From DATAEY01 sp038199035 (lineage in GTDB: Bacteria; Actinomycetota; Thermoleophilia; Solirubrobacterales; Solirubrobacteraceae): 33,070 nucleotides of DNA. The stretch is from contig JBBPZM010000021.1 of the NCBI GenBank assembly GCA_038199035.1, forward strand, positions 1 to 33,070, in the 5' to 3' direction. A program made the position numbers and the translations under genes. Below the pieces are notes generated by a model. That model was given only the letters and a program-made list of their open reading frames with translations, had not been told where the DNA came from and made no database searches. Shown one piece after another: positions 14,552 through 22,673 of this stretch; position 1 is the first letter of the stretch; each line of letters begins with the position of its first letter.

Positions 14552-15117
14552 TCGGCGGCGTTATCCTCGCCGCGGGAGCGGGGCGCCGCTTCGGCTCGGC
14601 CAAGCAGCTCGCCGACCTCGACGGGCGGCCGCTGCTCGGGCACGCCGTGCGCGCCATGTCCGCCGTGCCGGCGATCGAGCGCATCGTGGTCGTGCTCGGA
14701 GCCAACGCCGACGAGATCCGCGGGCGCGTTGACCTGCTCGACGCCGAGCCGCTCGTCTCCCGCGAGTGGGACGAGGGGATCGCCGCGTCGTTGCGCACCG
14801 GCGTGGCCGAGCTGTCCGCCGCGGAGGCGGTGGTGGTCACCCTCGGCGACCAGCCGACGATCACCCCCCAGGTCATCGCCGGCGTCCTCGACCACCGCGA
14901 CGGCGAGCGCCCCGCCGTCCGCGCCACCTACAACGGCCAGCCCGGCCATCCCGTCGTGCTCGAGCGCCGGCTGTTCCCCACCGTCGGACGGCTCCGCGGC
15001 GACACCGGGGCGCGCGACCTGCTGGTCAACGTCGACGTCCGCGAGTGGGAGTGCGGCCACCTGTGCCGCGCGGACGACGTCGACACCCCCGACGAGCTCC
15101 AGGCGCTGCGCTCGTGA
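14548..15117 (+). CDS. mocA: MobA/MocA-like molybdenum cofactor nucleotidyltransferase
   Basis: A 189-residue NTP-transferase. The nucleotide-binding signature is at residues 5-21 (VILAAGAGRRFGSAKQL). Further on are VVTLGDQPTITPQV (Asp for metal) and YNGQPGHPVVLERRLFP, which is the MocA-type acceptor region, with GDTGARDLL near the end. MocA transfers CMP to molybdopterin to make the cytosine dinucleotide form used by CO dehydrogenase and other xanthine-oxidase-family enzymes. That cofactor matches the cox-type neighbours. GTG 14548 overlaps the XdhC stop as GTGA. MobA (GMP transfer) is the alternative but less consistent with the context. Confidence 0.86.
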   Translation: MIGGVILAAGAGRRFGSAKQLADLDGRPLLGHAVRAMSAVPAIERIVVVLGANADEIRGRVDLLDAEPLVSREWDEGIAASLRTGVAELSAAEAVVVTLGDQPTITPQVIAGVLDHRDGERPAVRATYNGQPGHPVVLERRLFPTVGRLRGDTGARDLLVNVDVREWECGHLCRADDVDTPDELQALRS

Positions 15118-15857
15118 AGCTCGAGCAGTCCTTCGAGGTCGTCGCTCCGCTTCAGCGCGTGTGGGAGACGCTGATCGACGTGCAGCGCGTGGCCCCGTGC
15201 CTGCCCGGCGCCGAGGTGACCGAGGTCGCCGACGACGGCACCTACCACGGCAGCTTCCAGGTCAAGCTGGGCCCGACGACCGCCTCCTACCGTGGGACGC
15301 TGAGGGTCGAGTCGCTTGACCAGGCCGCGCACCGCGCGACCATGCGGGCCACGGGCACGGACAAGCGCGGCCAGGGCGGGGCGCGGGCGACCATGGTGAG
15401 CACGATGACCCAGGAGGACACCAGCACCCGCGTCACCGTGGAGACCGACTTCACGATCACCGGGCGCCTCGCCCGCTTCGGGCGCGGCGGCATGATCGAG
15501 GACGTCTCCAACCGCCTCCTGCGCGACTTCGCCGACTGCCTGCGCTCGACCCTCGAGCAGGAGCAGCCTGGGGCCGGCGAGCCGGAGTCGGCCGGCGCGC
15601 CCGCGACTCCGTCGGCGGGCCCGACACCCTCGACAGCTCCGACACCGCGGGTCGGTCTGGCACAGCCGGGCGGTCCGGCAGCGCCTTCGGCCCCGACACC
15701 CGCGCCGGGTCCCACACCACAGGCGGGCGCAACTCCGCCGCCGCGTGCAAGGCCCCCGGCGGCCCGGCCGGCCAAGCCGATCGGGGCGTTCTCACTGATC
15801 CTGCGCGTGCTGCTCGACCGGGTGCGCCGGGCCCTGGGCCGCTCGGCGCGCCCGTGA
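15114..15857 (+). CDS. coxG: CoxG-like SRPBCC protein with Pro-rich linker and membrane-binding tail
   Basis: A 247-residue protein. Residues 1 to about 147 are a CoxG-type SRPBCC domain: KLEQSFEVVAPLQRVWETL, then RVAPCLPGAEVTEV, GSFQVKLGPTTASYRG and FGRGGMIEDVSNRLLRDFADCL. About 150-222 is a low-complexity Pro/Ala/Thr/Gly linker. The last 25 residues (IGAFSLILRVLLDRVRRALG) form an amphipathic, basic helix suited to membrane attachment. CoxG proteins are linked to membrane recruitment of, and quinone delivery to, Mo-CO dehydrogenase. GTG 15114 overlaps the previous stop as GTGA. It ends the operon; 15858-16067 is gene-free. Confidence 0.85.
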   Translation: MKLEQSFEVVAPLQRVWETLIDVQRVAPCLPGAEVTEVADDGTYHGSFQVKLGPTTASYRGTLRVESLDQAAHRATMRATGTDKRGQGGARATMVSTMTQEDTSTRVTVETDFTITGRLARFGRGGMIEDVSNRLLRDFADCLRSTLEQEQPGAGEPESAGAPATPSAGPTPSTAPTPRVGLAQPGGPAAPSAPTPAPGPTPQAGATPPPRARPPAARPAKPIGAFSLILRVLLDRVRRALGRSARP

Positions 15858-16052
15858 CTTTTCTCCGGACCCCTGACGGCGCTCTCCGCCCCGTGGCGCT
15901 CCCCGTCCCGACCGGCCCCGCCTGACGAGGAGCCTCCCGACGGCCCGGCGGCGCGTCCTCCGCGCCCGACAGCGGCCGATTGCGTGCGCCGCCGCCGATC
16001 TCGCGCTGGACCGTGGAAGCGCGCCCGAGCGCCTTCGACCCGCCCGATCGCA

Positions 16053-16058
16053 TAGGGT
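16053..16058 (+). promoter_or_regulatory. -10-like hexamer TAGGGT before the LLM gene
   Basis: TAGGGT ends 9 nt before ATG 16068, at the end of a 210-bp G/C-rich gap (15858-16067) that holds no other recognisable feature. It is the likely promoter of the oxidation cluster, with a leaderless or very short leader. Confidence 0.42.
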
Positions 16059-16067
16059 CTGGCGAGG

Positions 16068-16910
16068 ATGAAATTCGGGCTCTCGATCTTCCCCACCGAG
16101 TACTCGATCCAGCCAGTCGAGCTGGCGCGCATGGCGCAGGAGCGCGGCTTCGAGTCGCTCTTCTTCCCCGAGCACACGCACATCCCGGCCAGTCGGCGGA
16201 CGCCCTACCCGGTCGGCGGCGACCTGCCGCAGGAGTACTGGCACACCTACGACCCGTTCGTGGGGCTCACCGCCGCGGCCGCCGCGACAGACACCCTGAA
16301 GGTCGCCACCGGCATCTGCCTCGTCGTCCAGCGAGACCCGTTCGCCACGGCCAAGGCGGTGGCCAGCCTCGACCGCCTCTCCGACGGGCGCTTCCTGTTC
16401 GGAGTCGGCGCGGGCTGGAACGAGGAGGAGATGCGCAACCACGGGACCGACCCGCGCCGGCGCTTCGGCCTGATGCGCGAGCGCGTCGAGGCCATGAAGG
16501 CCATCTGGGCGCAGGACGAGGCGGAGTACCACGGCAAGCAGGTGGACTTCGACCCGATCTGGTCGTGGCCCAAGCCCCTCCAGCAGCCCCATCCTCCGAT
16601 CCTCGTCGGAGGCAACGGCCGGACGGTGATCGACCGCGTGCTGGCCTTCGGCGACGAGTGGTTCCCGAACCGCATCGGCGATGACGACAAGCTGCGCGCG
16701 CGGATGGCCGACCTGCGACGGCGGGGCGAGGAGGCAGGGCAGGGCTCCATTCCCGTGACCCTTCAGGTCGCCCCCGAGTCAGCCGCCGAGCTCGAGCCCT
16801 ACGCGCAGGCCGGCGTGCACCGCTGCGTCTACTTCCTGCCCTCGGCCGGGCGGGACAAGGTGGAGCCGCGCATGGACCGGCTGGCCAAGCTCGCGCGGCA
16901 GGTCGGGTAG
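16068..16910 (+). CDS. LLM-class F420-dependent oxidoreductase (Rv2161c-like)
   Basis: A 280-residue luciferase-like TIM-barrel enzyme. The first strand and helix read MKFGLSIFPTEYSIQPVELARMAQERGFESLFFPEHTHIP, typical of the TIGR03619/Rv2161c branch that uses F420 rather than FMN. Also present are VATGICLVVQRDPFATAKAVASLD, GVGAGWNEEEMRNHG and PPILVGGNG. Length and motifs are complete. Members carry out hydride transfer or oxygenation on small hydrophobic substrates. It is the first gene of a plus-strand run with a second LLM enzyme and several oxidases; 4 bp separate its stop from the next ATG. The substrate is unknown. Confidence 0.87.
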   Translation: MKFGLSIFPTEYSIQPVELARMAQERGFESLFFPEHTHIPASRRTPYPVGGDLPQEYWHTYDPFVGLTAAAAATDTLKVATGICLVVQRDPFATAKAVASLDRLSDGRFLFGVGAGWNEEEMRNHGTDPRRRFGLMRERVEAMKAIWAQDEAEYHGKQVDFDPIWSWPKPLQQPHPPILVGGNGRTVIDRVLAFGDEWFPNRIGDDDKLRARMADLRRRGEEAGQGSIPVTLQVAPESAAELEPYAQAGVHRCVYFLPSAGRDKVEPRMDRLAKLARQVG

Positions 16911-16914
16911 GGCC

Positions 16915-18126
16915 ATGCCGGCCGGGGCTGGGGGGCGCTCGCCGGCCGCCGGGCCCGCGGGGTCGGCGCCCGCCTCGGACCATCCCGTGGAGGCGGCCCG
17001 CGCTCTCGCCGTCCAGGCCAGCGCCGCCGCCGAGACGACCGAGCGCGACCGTCGCCTGCCGGTCGACCTGGTTGACGCGCTCAAGGCCGCGGGGCTCTTC
17101 CGGCTCTGCGTCCCCGCCGCCGTGGGCGGTCTCGAAGCCGACGTGCTCACGCTGGTCAGGGCGGTCGAGGAGGTTGCCCGGGGGGACGGCTCGGCGGGGT
17201 GGTGCGTGTCGATCGGCGCGACCAGCGGCGCCCTGGCCGCCTACCTGCCCGAGGACGCGGCCCGCGAGGTCTACGGCTCCCCAGACACGGTGTGCGGGGG
17301 CGTCTTCGCGCCCAAGGGGAAGGCCGTCAGCGAAGACGGAGGCTTCCGCGTCTCGGGCCGGTGGCCGTTCGCCAGCGGGATCTCGCACTGCGACTGGCTG
17401 ATGGGCGGCTGCCTGGTCGAGGAGAACGGCGAGCCGCGCCGGCTGGCCGGCGGAGGGCCCGACGTGACGCTCATGCTCTTCCCGGCGGCGCAGGTCGAGG
17501 TAATCGACACGTGGTCGGTCGCCGGGCTGCGGGGGACCGGCAGCCACGACATGGCCGTCGACGGCGTGCTCGTCCCGGCGCAGCGGTCGGCGTCGCTGAT
17601 GTCCGGCGCGCCGCTCCACGGCGGGCCGCTCTACGCCTTCCCAGTCTTCGGCCTGCTCGCCCTGGCCATCGCCGCGGTGACGCTGGGCATCGCCGCGGCG
17701 GCGATCGACGACCTGGTCGAGCTCGCCGCCGCCAAGACGCCGAGCGCGAGCAGCCGCTCGCTGGCCCAGCGGCCCGTCGTCCAGGCCGAGGTCGCGCAGG
17801 CGCAGGCTCGCGTCGACGCCGCCCGCGCCCTCCTGCACGCCGAGGTCGCGGCGGGATGGCGCGAGGCGGTGCAGACCGGCGAGGTCACGGTCGACCGGCG
17901 GGCCGCCCTGCGTCGCGCCGCGACCCACGCCACCGCGTCCTGCGCCGCGGCGGTGGACGCCATGTACCGCGCGGGCGGCGGCTCGGCCATCTACGAGTCG
18001 AGCCCTCTCCAGCGCCGCTTCCGCGACGTGCACGTCGCCACCCAGCACATGATGGTCGCGCCGGCGACGTGGGAGCTGGTGGGCCGCCTGGCCCTCGGTG
18101 TCCCCACCGACACACACCAGCTGTAG
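16915..18126 (+). CDS. Acyl-CoA-dehydrogenase-fold flavoprotein (group D monooxygenase-like)
   Basis: A 403-residue flavoprotein resembling the HpaB/DszC-type acyl-CoA-dehydrogenase superfamily rather than true acyl-CoA dehydrogenases. Seen are a helical N-terminal domain (ERDRRLPVDLVDALKAAGLFRLCVPAAVGG), DGSAGWCVSIGATSGALAAYL, then SGRWPFASGISHCDWLMGGC, SVAGLRGTGSHDMAVDGVLVP, and an end with AIYESSPLQRRFRDVHVATQHMMV. It lacks the catalytic Glu motif of acyl-CoA dehydrogenases. SGRWPFASG and RDVHVATQHMM are shared with flavin-dependent hydroxylases that take reduced flavin from a separate reductase. A flavin reductase-like gene lies at 26969-27472, but it is distant. The first ~20 residues are Gly/Pro/Ala-rich, so the true start could be internal. 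Confidence 0.82.
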   Translation: MPAGAGGRSPAAGPAGSAPASDHPVEAARALAVQASAAAETTERDRRLPVDLVDALKAAGLFRLCVPAAVGGLEADVLTLVRAVEEVARGDGSAGWCVSIGATSGALAAYLPEDAAREVYGSPDTVCGGVFAPKGKAVSEDGGFRVSGRWPFASGISHCDWLMGGCLVEENGEPRRLAGGGPDVTLMLFPAAQVEVIDTWSVAGLRGTGSHDMAVDGVLVPAQRSASLMSGAPLHGGPLYAFPVFGLLALAIAAVTLGIAAAAIDDLVELAAAKTPSASSRSLAQRPVVQAEVAQAQARVDAARALLHAEVAAGWREAVQTGEVTVDRRAALRRAATHATASCAAAVDAMYRAGGGSAIYESSPLQRRFRDVHVATQHMMVAPATWELVGRLALGVPTDTHQL

Positions 18127-18151
18127 CCAGGCCTTGCCGGCGCGACCGCCA

Positions 18152-19132
18152 GTGACCGCGCGCCTGAGCGCGGTCCTGCCCTACTGGCTCGACCGCCCGG
18201 CGCTCGAGGCTCTCGACATCGCCCGCGCGGCGGACCGGCTGGGCTTCGAGGAGCTGTGGGTGGGGGAGATGGCCACCTTCGACGCCTTCGCCCTGGCCGG
18301 CGCGATCGCGCGGGAGACCGCAGGCCTGCGGCTCGTCGTCGGGCCCCTGGCCGTCGGCGTGCGCACCCCGGTCGCGCTGGCTCTCGGCCTCGGGGCGGTC
18401 GCCCTGCTGGGCGGCCGCCCCGCCGGCCTGGCCCTGGGCGCCTCCAATCCCCTGATCGTCGAGGGCTGGCACGGCCGCCCCTGGCGCCCGGTCGAAGCGC
18501 GCGCGCGGGAGACGATCGAGGCGCTGCGCCCGATCCTGGCCGCAGAGCGCTCGGGCTTCGACGGCGACCACGTGCGCACCCACGGCTTTCGCCTGCGCGA
18601 GGCCCCCGCACCCACGGAGCTGGCCCTGGCCGCCTTCGGCCCGCGCATGATCGCCGCGGGGGCGCAACTGGCCGACCGCGTGGTCGTGAACCTCCTCACG
18701 CCCGAGCAGGTGGCGCGCGTGTCCGCCGACATCGAAGCGGCCGCGCGAGCCGCTGGGCGCCCCGCCCCGCCGCTCACCGCGTGGGTCCCGGCGGCGCTCG
18801 AGCCGGGCCCGGCGGCGCTGGCCCAGCTCGCCGGCCAGCTCGCCGTCTACCTGCCGGCGCCCGGCTACGGCGAGATGTTCGCGCAGGCCGGCTTCGAGGA
18901 GGTGGTGGCGCTCGCGCGGTCGGGCATCGGTCGCCGCGACCTCCAGTCAGCCATTCCGGCTGGGCTGGTGGGACGCGTCTGCGTCATGGGCGACGCCCCG
19001 CAGATCGCGTCCGGCTTGGCGGAGTACGTCGCCGCGGGGGCGGACACCGTGGCGGTCGTCCCGGCCACCGCGCAGGACCCCGCGGGCGAGCGCGTCCTCG
19101 CTGCCGTAGCCGGCGCGGCGCGGGACCCTTAG
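18152..19132 (+). CDS. LLM-class F420-dependent oxidoreductase
   Basis: A 326-residue luciferase-like protein from GTG 18152, which gives TARLSAVLPYWLDRPALEALDIARAADRLGFEELWVGEM; the longer open frame from 18098 overlaps the previous gene and adds non-family sequence. Core features are LVVGPLAVGVRTPVALALG, ALGASNPLIVEGWHGRPW, FDGDHVRTHGFRLRE, LAAFGPRMIAAGAQLADRVVVN and GDAPQIASGLAEYVAAGADTVAVVP. It belongs to the F420-dependent branch by overall pattern. It lies 25 bp after the flavoprotein and 11 bp before the GMC oxidase, so co-transcription is likely. The substrate is unknown. Confidence 0.84.
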   Translation: MTARLSAVLPYWLDRPALEALDIARAADRLGFEELWVGEMATFDAFALAGAIARETAGLRLVVGPLAVGVRTPVALALGLGAVALLGGRPAGLALGASNPLIVEGWHGRPWRPVEARARETIEALRPILAAERSGFDGDHVRTHGFRLREAPAPTELALAAFGPRMIAAGAQLADRVVVNLLTPEQVARVSADIEAAARAAGRPAPPLTAWVPAALEPGPAALAQLAGQLAVYLPAPGYGEMFAQAGFEEVVALARSGIGRRDLQSAIPAGLVGRVCVMGDAPQIASGLAEYVAAGADTVAVVPATAQDPAGERVLAAVAGAARDP

Positions 19133-19143
19133 ACTGGACGTCG

Positions 19144-21150
19144 GTGCCGTCGCCGTCCGCCACTCCGCCCGGGCTGGAAGACCTCCAGCGGGCGGCCGTG
19201 CGGGCGCTGTGCGACACGGTCGTCCCCCGCATCGACGTCGCGGACGACCCCGACGGCTTCTGGGCCCGCACCGCCTCTGACGTCGGCGTGCCCGAGCTCG
19301 TCGAGCAGTCGCTGGAGGTCATGCCCGACGACCAGCGGGCAGGGCTGCTCGCCCTGCTCGACGGCCTGGGCGCGCAGGGCATCGCCCACGCCTCCGGGCG
19401 CTCGCGCGAGCAGCTGGTGCGCAACATGACCATGCTCGGCGGGGACGTGGCGGCGGGGATAAACGGGCTGACGTCGCTGATCCTCTTCCTCGCCTACGGC
19501 GCGCCCGACCCGTCGACCGGGACCAACCCCAACTGGGAGCGGTTCGGCTACCCGGGGCCGATCAGCCGCGCGCCTGCGGCCGACAAGCCGATCGTCCCGC
19601 TCGTGCCCGAGGGCGGCGAGCTCACGCTCGAGGCCGACGTCTGCGTCGTGGGCTCGGGGGCGGGCGGCGGCGTGATCGCCGGGACGCTTGCCCAGCAGGG
19701 GCGCCACGTCGTCGTCCTCGAGGCGGGCGCCTACCTCAACGAGGCCGACTTCGACATGCTCGAGATCCCCGCCTACCAGCGCATGTACTGGCGGGGCGGC
19801 CCCAGCCCGACGGCCGACATGAACGTGACGCTCCAGGCCGGGTCCACCCTGGGCGGCGGCACCACGATCAACTGGACCAACTGCCTGCGCACCACGCCGT
19901 GGGTACGCGCCCAGTGGGCCGGCGATCACGGGCTCGAGGGCGTCGACGGCGCCGAATTCGACCGCCACCTCGACGCCGTGTGGCAGCGCCTGTCGGTCAA
20001 CGACGCGTGCTCGGACCTCAACGGCCCTCAGGAGCGTATGCGCGGCGGGGCACAGCGGCTGGGCTTGTCCTTCGCCACCGTCACCCGCAACGCCGACCGC
20101 GAGCGCTACGACCCGGCGTCCGCGGCCTACATGGGCTTCGGGGACCAGTCGGGCTCAAAGCTCGGCACCGCCAAGACCTACCTCCAGGACGCGGCGGACG
20201 CCGGGGCGCAGATCGTCACCCAGTGCTGGGCCGAGCGGGTGCTCACCGAGCACGGACGAGCCGTCGGCGTGGAGGCGACGTGGTCCGATCCCCAGACCGG
20301 CCGCTCCGCAAGGGTCACGGTCAGGGCATCCCAGGTCCTGGTTGCGTGCGGGGCGCTGGAGTCGCCCGCGCTGCTGCTGCGCTCGAGTCTCGGCGGCCCG
20401 GCCGTCGGCGAGCACCTTCGCCTCCATCCCTGCACGGCACTGTTCGGGATCTACGAGGAGGACCAGCGGGCGTGGTGGGGGCCGCCCCACTCGGGCCTGT
20501 GCAACGAGTTCGCCGACGTCGAGGACGGCTATGGCTTCCTCATCGAGAGCGCCCAGTACGCGCCCGGGCTCACCGGCTCAGCGGTGGCTTTCACCACCGC
20601 GCGCGAGCACAAGGAGCTCATGTCCAAGGTCCGCTTCGGTGCGACCTTCATCGGCCTGGTGCGCGACCACGGCCAGGGCCGGGTGACGGTCGACCACGCG
20701 GGCGCCGCCGTGCCCTGGTACGCCCTGGACGACGAGCTCGACGCGCGCAACACCCGCCGCGCGATCGACGTCCAGGCCCGCCTGCACGACGCCGCCGGGG
20801 CGCGGGAGATCTACGCCCTGGCCGCCGGACTGCCGCGGTGGCGACGCGGCGAGCCGCTCGAGGGCTTCATCGCCCGCGTCCAGGCCGCGCCCCTGCGGGC
20901 CGGCGGCCAGAAGCTCTTCTCCGCCCACCAGATGGGCTCTTGCCGCATGGGGAGCGACCCCGCGACCAGCGTGGCCGGCCCGTGGGGCGAGCTGCACGAC
21001 GCCCCGGGGGTGTGGATCGGTGACGCCAGCGCGTTCCCGACCTCCTCGGGCACCAACCCGATGATCACGATCATGGCGCTGGCCCGGCGCACGGCGGAGG
21101 CGATGGTCGGCGCGCGCGTCGACGAGCCCGCGCAGGCGACCGCCGCCTAG
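19144..21150 (+). CDS. GMC oxidoreductase, long-chain-alcohol-oxidase-like
   Basis: A 668-residue FAD enzyme. Residues about 8-125 are an N-terminal helical region (LEDLQRAAVRALCDTVVPRID) of the kind found in fatty alcohol oxidases. The Rossmann FAD motif begins at V166 (VCVVGSGAGGGVIAG) and continues with VVVLEAGAYLNEADF, and GSTLGGGTTINWTNCLRT is the flavin-contact loop. The C-terminal catalytic pair is H595 in AHQMGSCRMG and N638 in SGTNPMITI. Family members oxidise long-chain primary alcohols to aldehydes with O2, or act as dehydrogenases. GTG 19144 is chosen; the open frame extends much further upstream, antisense-like and implausible. The aldehyde dehydrogenase downstream would accept the product. 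Confidence 0.87.
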   Translation: MPSPSATPPGLEDLQRAAVRALCDTVVPRIDVADDPDGFWARTASDVGVPELVEQSLEVMPDDQRAGLLALLDGLGAQGIAHASGRSREQLVRNMTMLGGDVAAGINGLTSLILFLAYGAPDPSTGTNPNWERFGYPGPISRAPAADKPIVPLVPEGGELTLEADVCVVGSGAGGGVIAGTLAQQGRHVVVLEAGAYLNEADFDMLEIPAYQRMYWRGGPSPTADMNVTLQAGSTLGGGTTINWTNCLRTTPWVRAQWAGDHGLEGVDGAEFDRHLDAVWQRLSVNDACSDLNGPQERMRGGAQRLGLSFATVTRNADRERYDPASAAYMGFGDQSGSKLGTAKTYLQDAADAGAQIVTQCWAERVLTEHGRAVGVEATWSDPQTGRSARVTVRASQVLVACGALESPALLLRSSLGGPAVGEHLRLHPCTALFGIYEEDQRAWWGPPHSGLCNEFADVEDGYGFLIESAQYAPGLTGSAVAFTTAREHKELMSKVRFGATFIGLVRDHGQGRVTVDHAGAAVPWYALDDELDARNTRRAIDVQARLHDAAGAREIYALAAGLPRWRRGEPLEGFIARVQAAPLRAGGQKLFSAHQMGSCRMGSDPATSVAGPWGELHDAPGVWIGDASAFPTSSGTNPMITIMALARRTAEAMVGARVDEPAQATAA

Positions 21151-21236
21151 TAGACGAGTGATTCCACGACCCCGCGCACGCGCATGACGCGGAGCCGATC
21201 ATCCAGACAACACCGAGTGACCGGAAGGGAGCCGCA

Positions 21237-22673
21237 ATGGCCGTAGCCGAGCAGGTTCAGGTCCGCGACAAGCTGTACATCGGCGGCGAATGGGTGGCGC
21301 CCGCCGGCGACGGGACGATCGAGGTGGTCAACGCCACCACCGAGGAGGTCATGGGGCGGATCCCCGAGGGGACGCCCGACGACATCGATCAAGCGGTCAG
21401 CGCGGCGCGCGGGGCCTTCGAGGAGTGGTCGCAGACCCCGGTGCAGGAGCGCGCCGCCGTGCTCGGCCGCATCGCCGAGGGCCTCGGCGCCCGCCGCGAC
21501 GAGATCGCCGCCACGGTCTCGCAGGAGCTCGGCATGCCGCTCAAGCTCTCGACGATGATCCAGGCCGGGCTGCCGGCCATGGACTTCGGCTCCATGGCCC
21601 AGCTCCTCGGCGACTTCCCGTTCGAGGAGGAGGTGGGCAACTCGCTGATCGTGCGCGAGCCGGTCGGCGTCGTCGGCGCGATCACGCCGTGGAACTACCC
21701 GCTGCACCAGATCGCCGCCAAGGTGGCGCCGGCCCTGGCCGCCGGCTGCACGATCGTCGTCAAGCCCAGCGAGGTCGTGCCGCTCAACGCCTTCGTCCTG
21801 GCCGAGGTGATCGACGAGGCCGGCCTGCCGGCCGGGGCGTTCAACCTCGTAACCGGCTTCGGGCCGGTGGTGGGCGAGGCGCTCGCCGCCCGTCCCGAGG
21901 TCGACATGGTCTCCTTCACCGGCTCGACCGTCGCCGGGCGGCGGGTCAGCGAGGTCGCCTCCAAGACCGTCAAGCGCGTGGCCCTGGAGCTGGGCGGCAA
22001 GTCGCCCAACGTGATCCTCGACGACGCCGACCTGGAGTCGGCGGTGACCGACGGCGTGGCCAAGTGCTTCCTCAACTCCGGGCAGACCTGCAGCGCCCTG
22101 ACCCGGATGCTCGTCCCGCGTGAGCGCCTCGAGGAGGTCGAGCGCATCGCCGCCGCGGCGGCCGAGGCGACGACTCCCGGGGACCCCTTCGGCGAGAGCA
22201 CCCGGCTGGGGCCGCTGGTCTCCGACGTCCAGCGCGAGCGGGTGCGCGGCTACATCGAGAAGGGGATCGAGCAGGGCGCGCGGCTGGTGACCGGCGGCGC
22301 CGAGCCGCCCGAGGGGCTGGAGACCGGCTACTTCGTCCGGCCCACCGTGTTCTCCGACGTGACCAGCGAGATGACGATCGCCCAGGAGGAGATCTTCGGG
22401 CCGGTACTGTCGATCAGGCCCTCCGACGAGGAGGACGACGCGGTCCGGATCGCGAACGACTCCATGTACGGGCTGGCCGCCGGCGTGTGGTCGGGCGACG
22501 AGGAGCGCGCCAAGCGGGTCGCGCGGCGCATCCGCACCGGGCAGGTGGAGATCAACGGCGGCGTGTTCAACCCGCTGGCCCCGTTCGGCGGCTACAAGCA
22601 GTCGGGCCACGGGCGCGAGCTGGGCCGCTACGGCCTGGAGGAGTTCCTCGAGGTCAAGTCGCTCCAGCTGTGA
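21237..22673 (+). CDS. NAD(P)-dependent aldehyde dehydrogenase
   Basis: A 478-residue ALDH-superfamily enzyme of normal length. Motifs are TPWNYPLHQIAAKVAPALAAG, the VSFTGSTVAGRRV cofactor loop, catalytic base E251 in LELGGKSPNVIL, nucleophile C285 in NSGQTCSA, QEEIFGPVLSI and PFGGYKQSGHGRELG. It oxidises an aldehyde to its acid; the closest flavour is broad-specificity or semialdehyde/betaine-type ALDHs. ATG 21237 has GGAAGGGAG before it. The 86-bp gap from the GMC gene is the largest inside the cluster and may hold a secondary promoter. Its stop overlaps the hydrolase start as GTGA. Confidence 0.9.
   Translation: MAVAEQVQVRDKLYIGGEWVAPAGDGTIEVVNATTEEVMGRIPEGTPDDIDQAVSAARGAFEEWSQTPVQERAAVLGRIAEGLGARRDEIAATVSQELGMPLKLSTMIQAGLPAMDFGSMAQLLGDFPFEEEVGNSLIVREPVGVVGAITPWNYPLHQIAAKVAPALAAGCTIVVKPSEVVPLNAFVLAEVIDEAGLPAGAFNLVTGFGPVVGEALAARPEVDMVSFTGSTVAGRRVSEVASKTVKRVALELGGKSPNVILDDADLESAVTDGVAKCFLNSGQTCSALTRMLVPRERLEEVERIAAAAAEATTPGDPFGESTRLGPLVSDVQRERVRGYIEKGIEQGARLVTGGAEPPEGLETGYFVRPTVFSDVTSEMTIAQEEIFGPVLSIRPSDEEDDAVRIANDSMYGLAAGVWSGDEERAKRVARRIRTGQVEINGGVFNPLAPFGGYKQSGHGRELGRYGLEEFLEVKSLQL

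Noticed and set aside
16267..18117. 616-codon minus-strand open frame antisense to the LLM and flavoprotein genes
   Set aside because: No domain features; a shadow of two recognisable plus-strand genes.
18256..19143. Upstream extension of the GMC open frame
   Set aside because: It runs in another frame over the second LLM gene, is Arg/Gly-rich, and family similarity starts only after GTG 19144.
21147..22610. 487-codon minus-strand open frame antisense to the aldehyde dehydrogenase
   Set aside because: The plus strand carries the ALDH catalytic Glu and Cys at expected positions.
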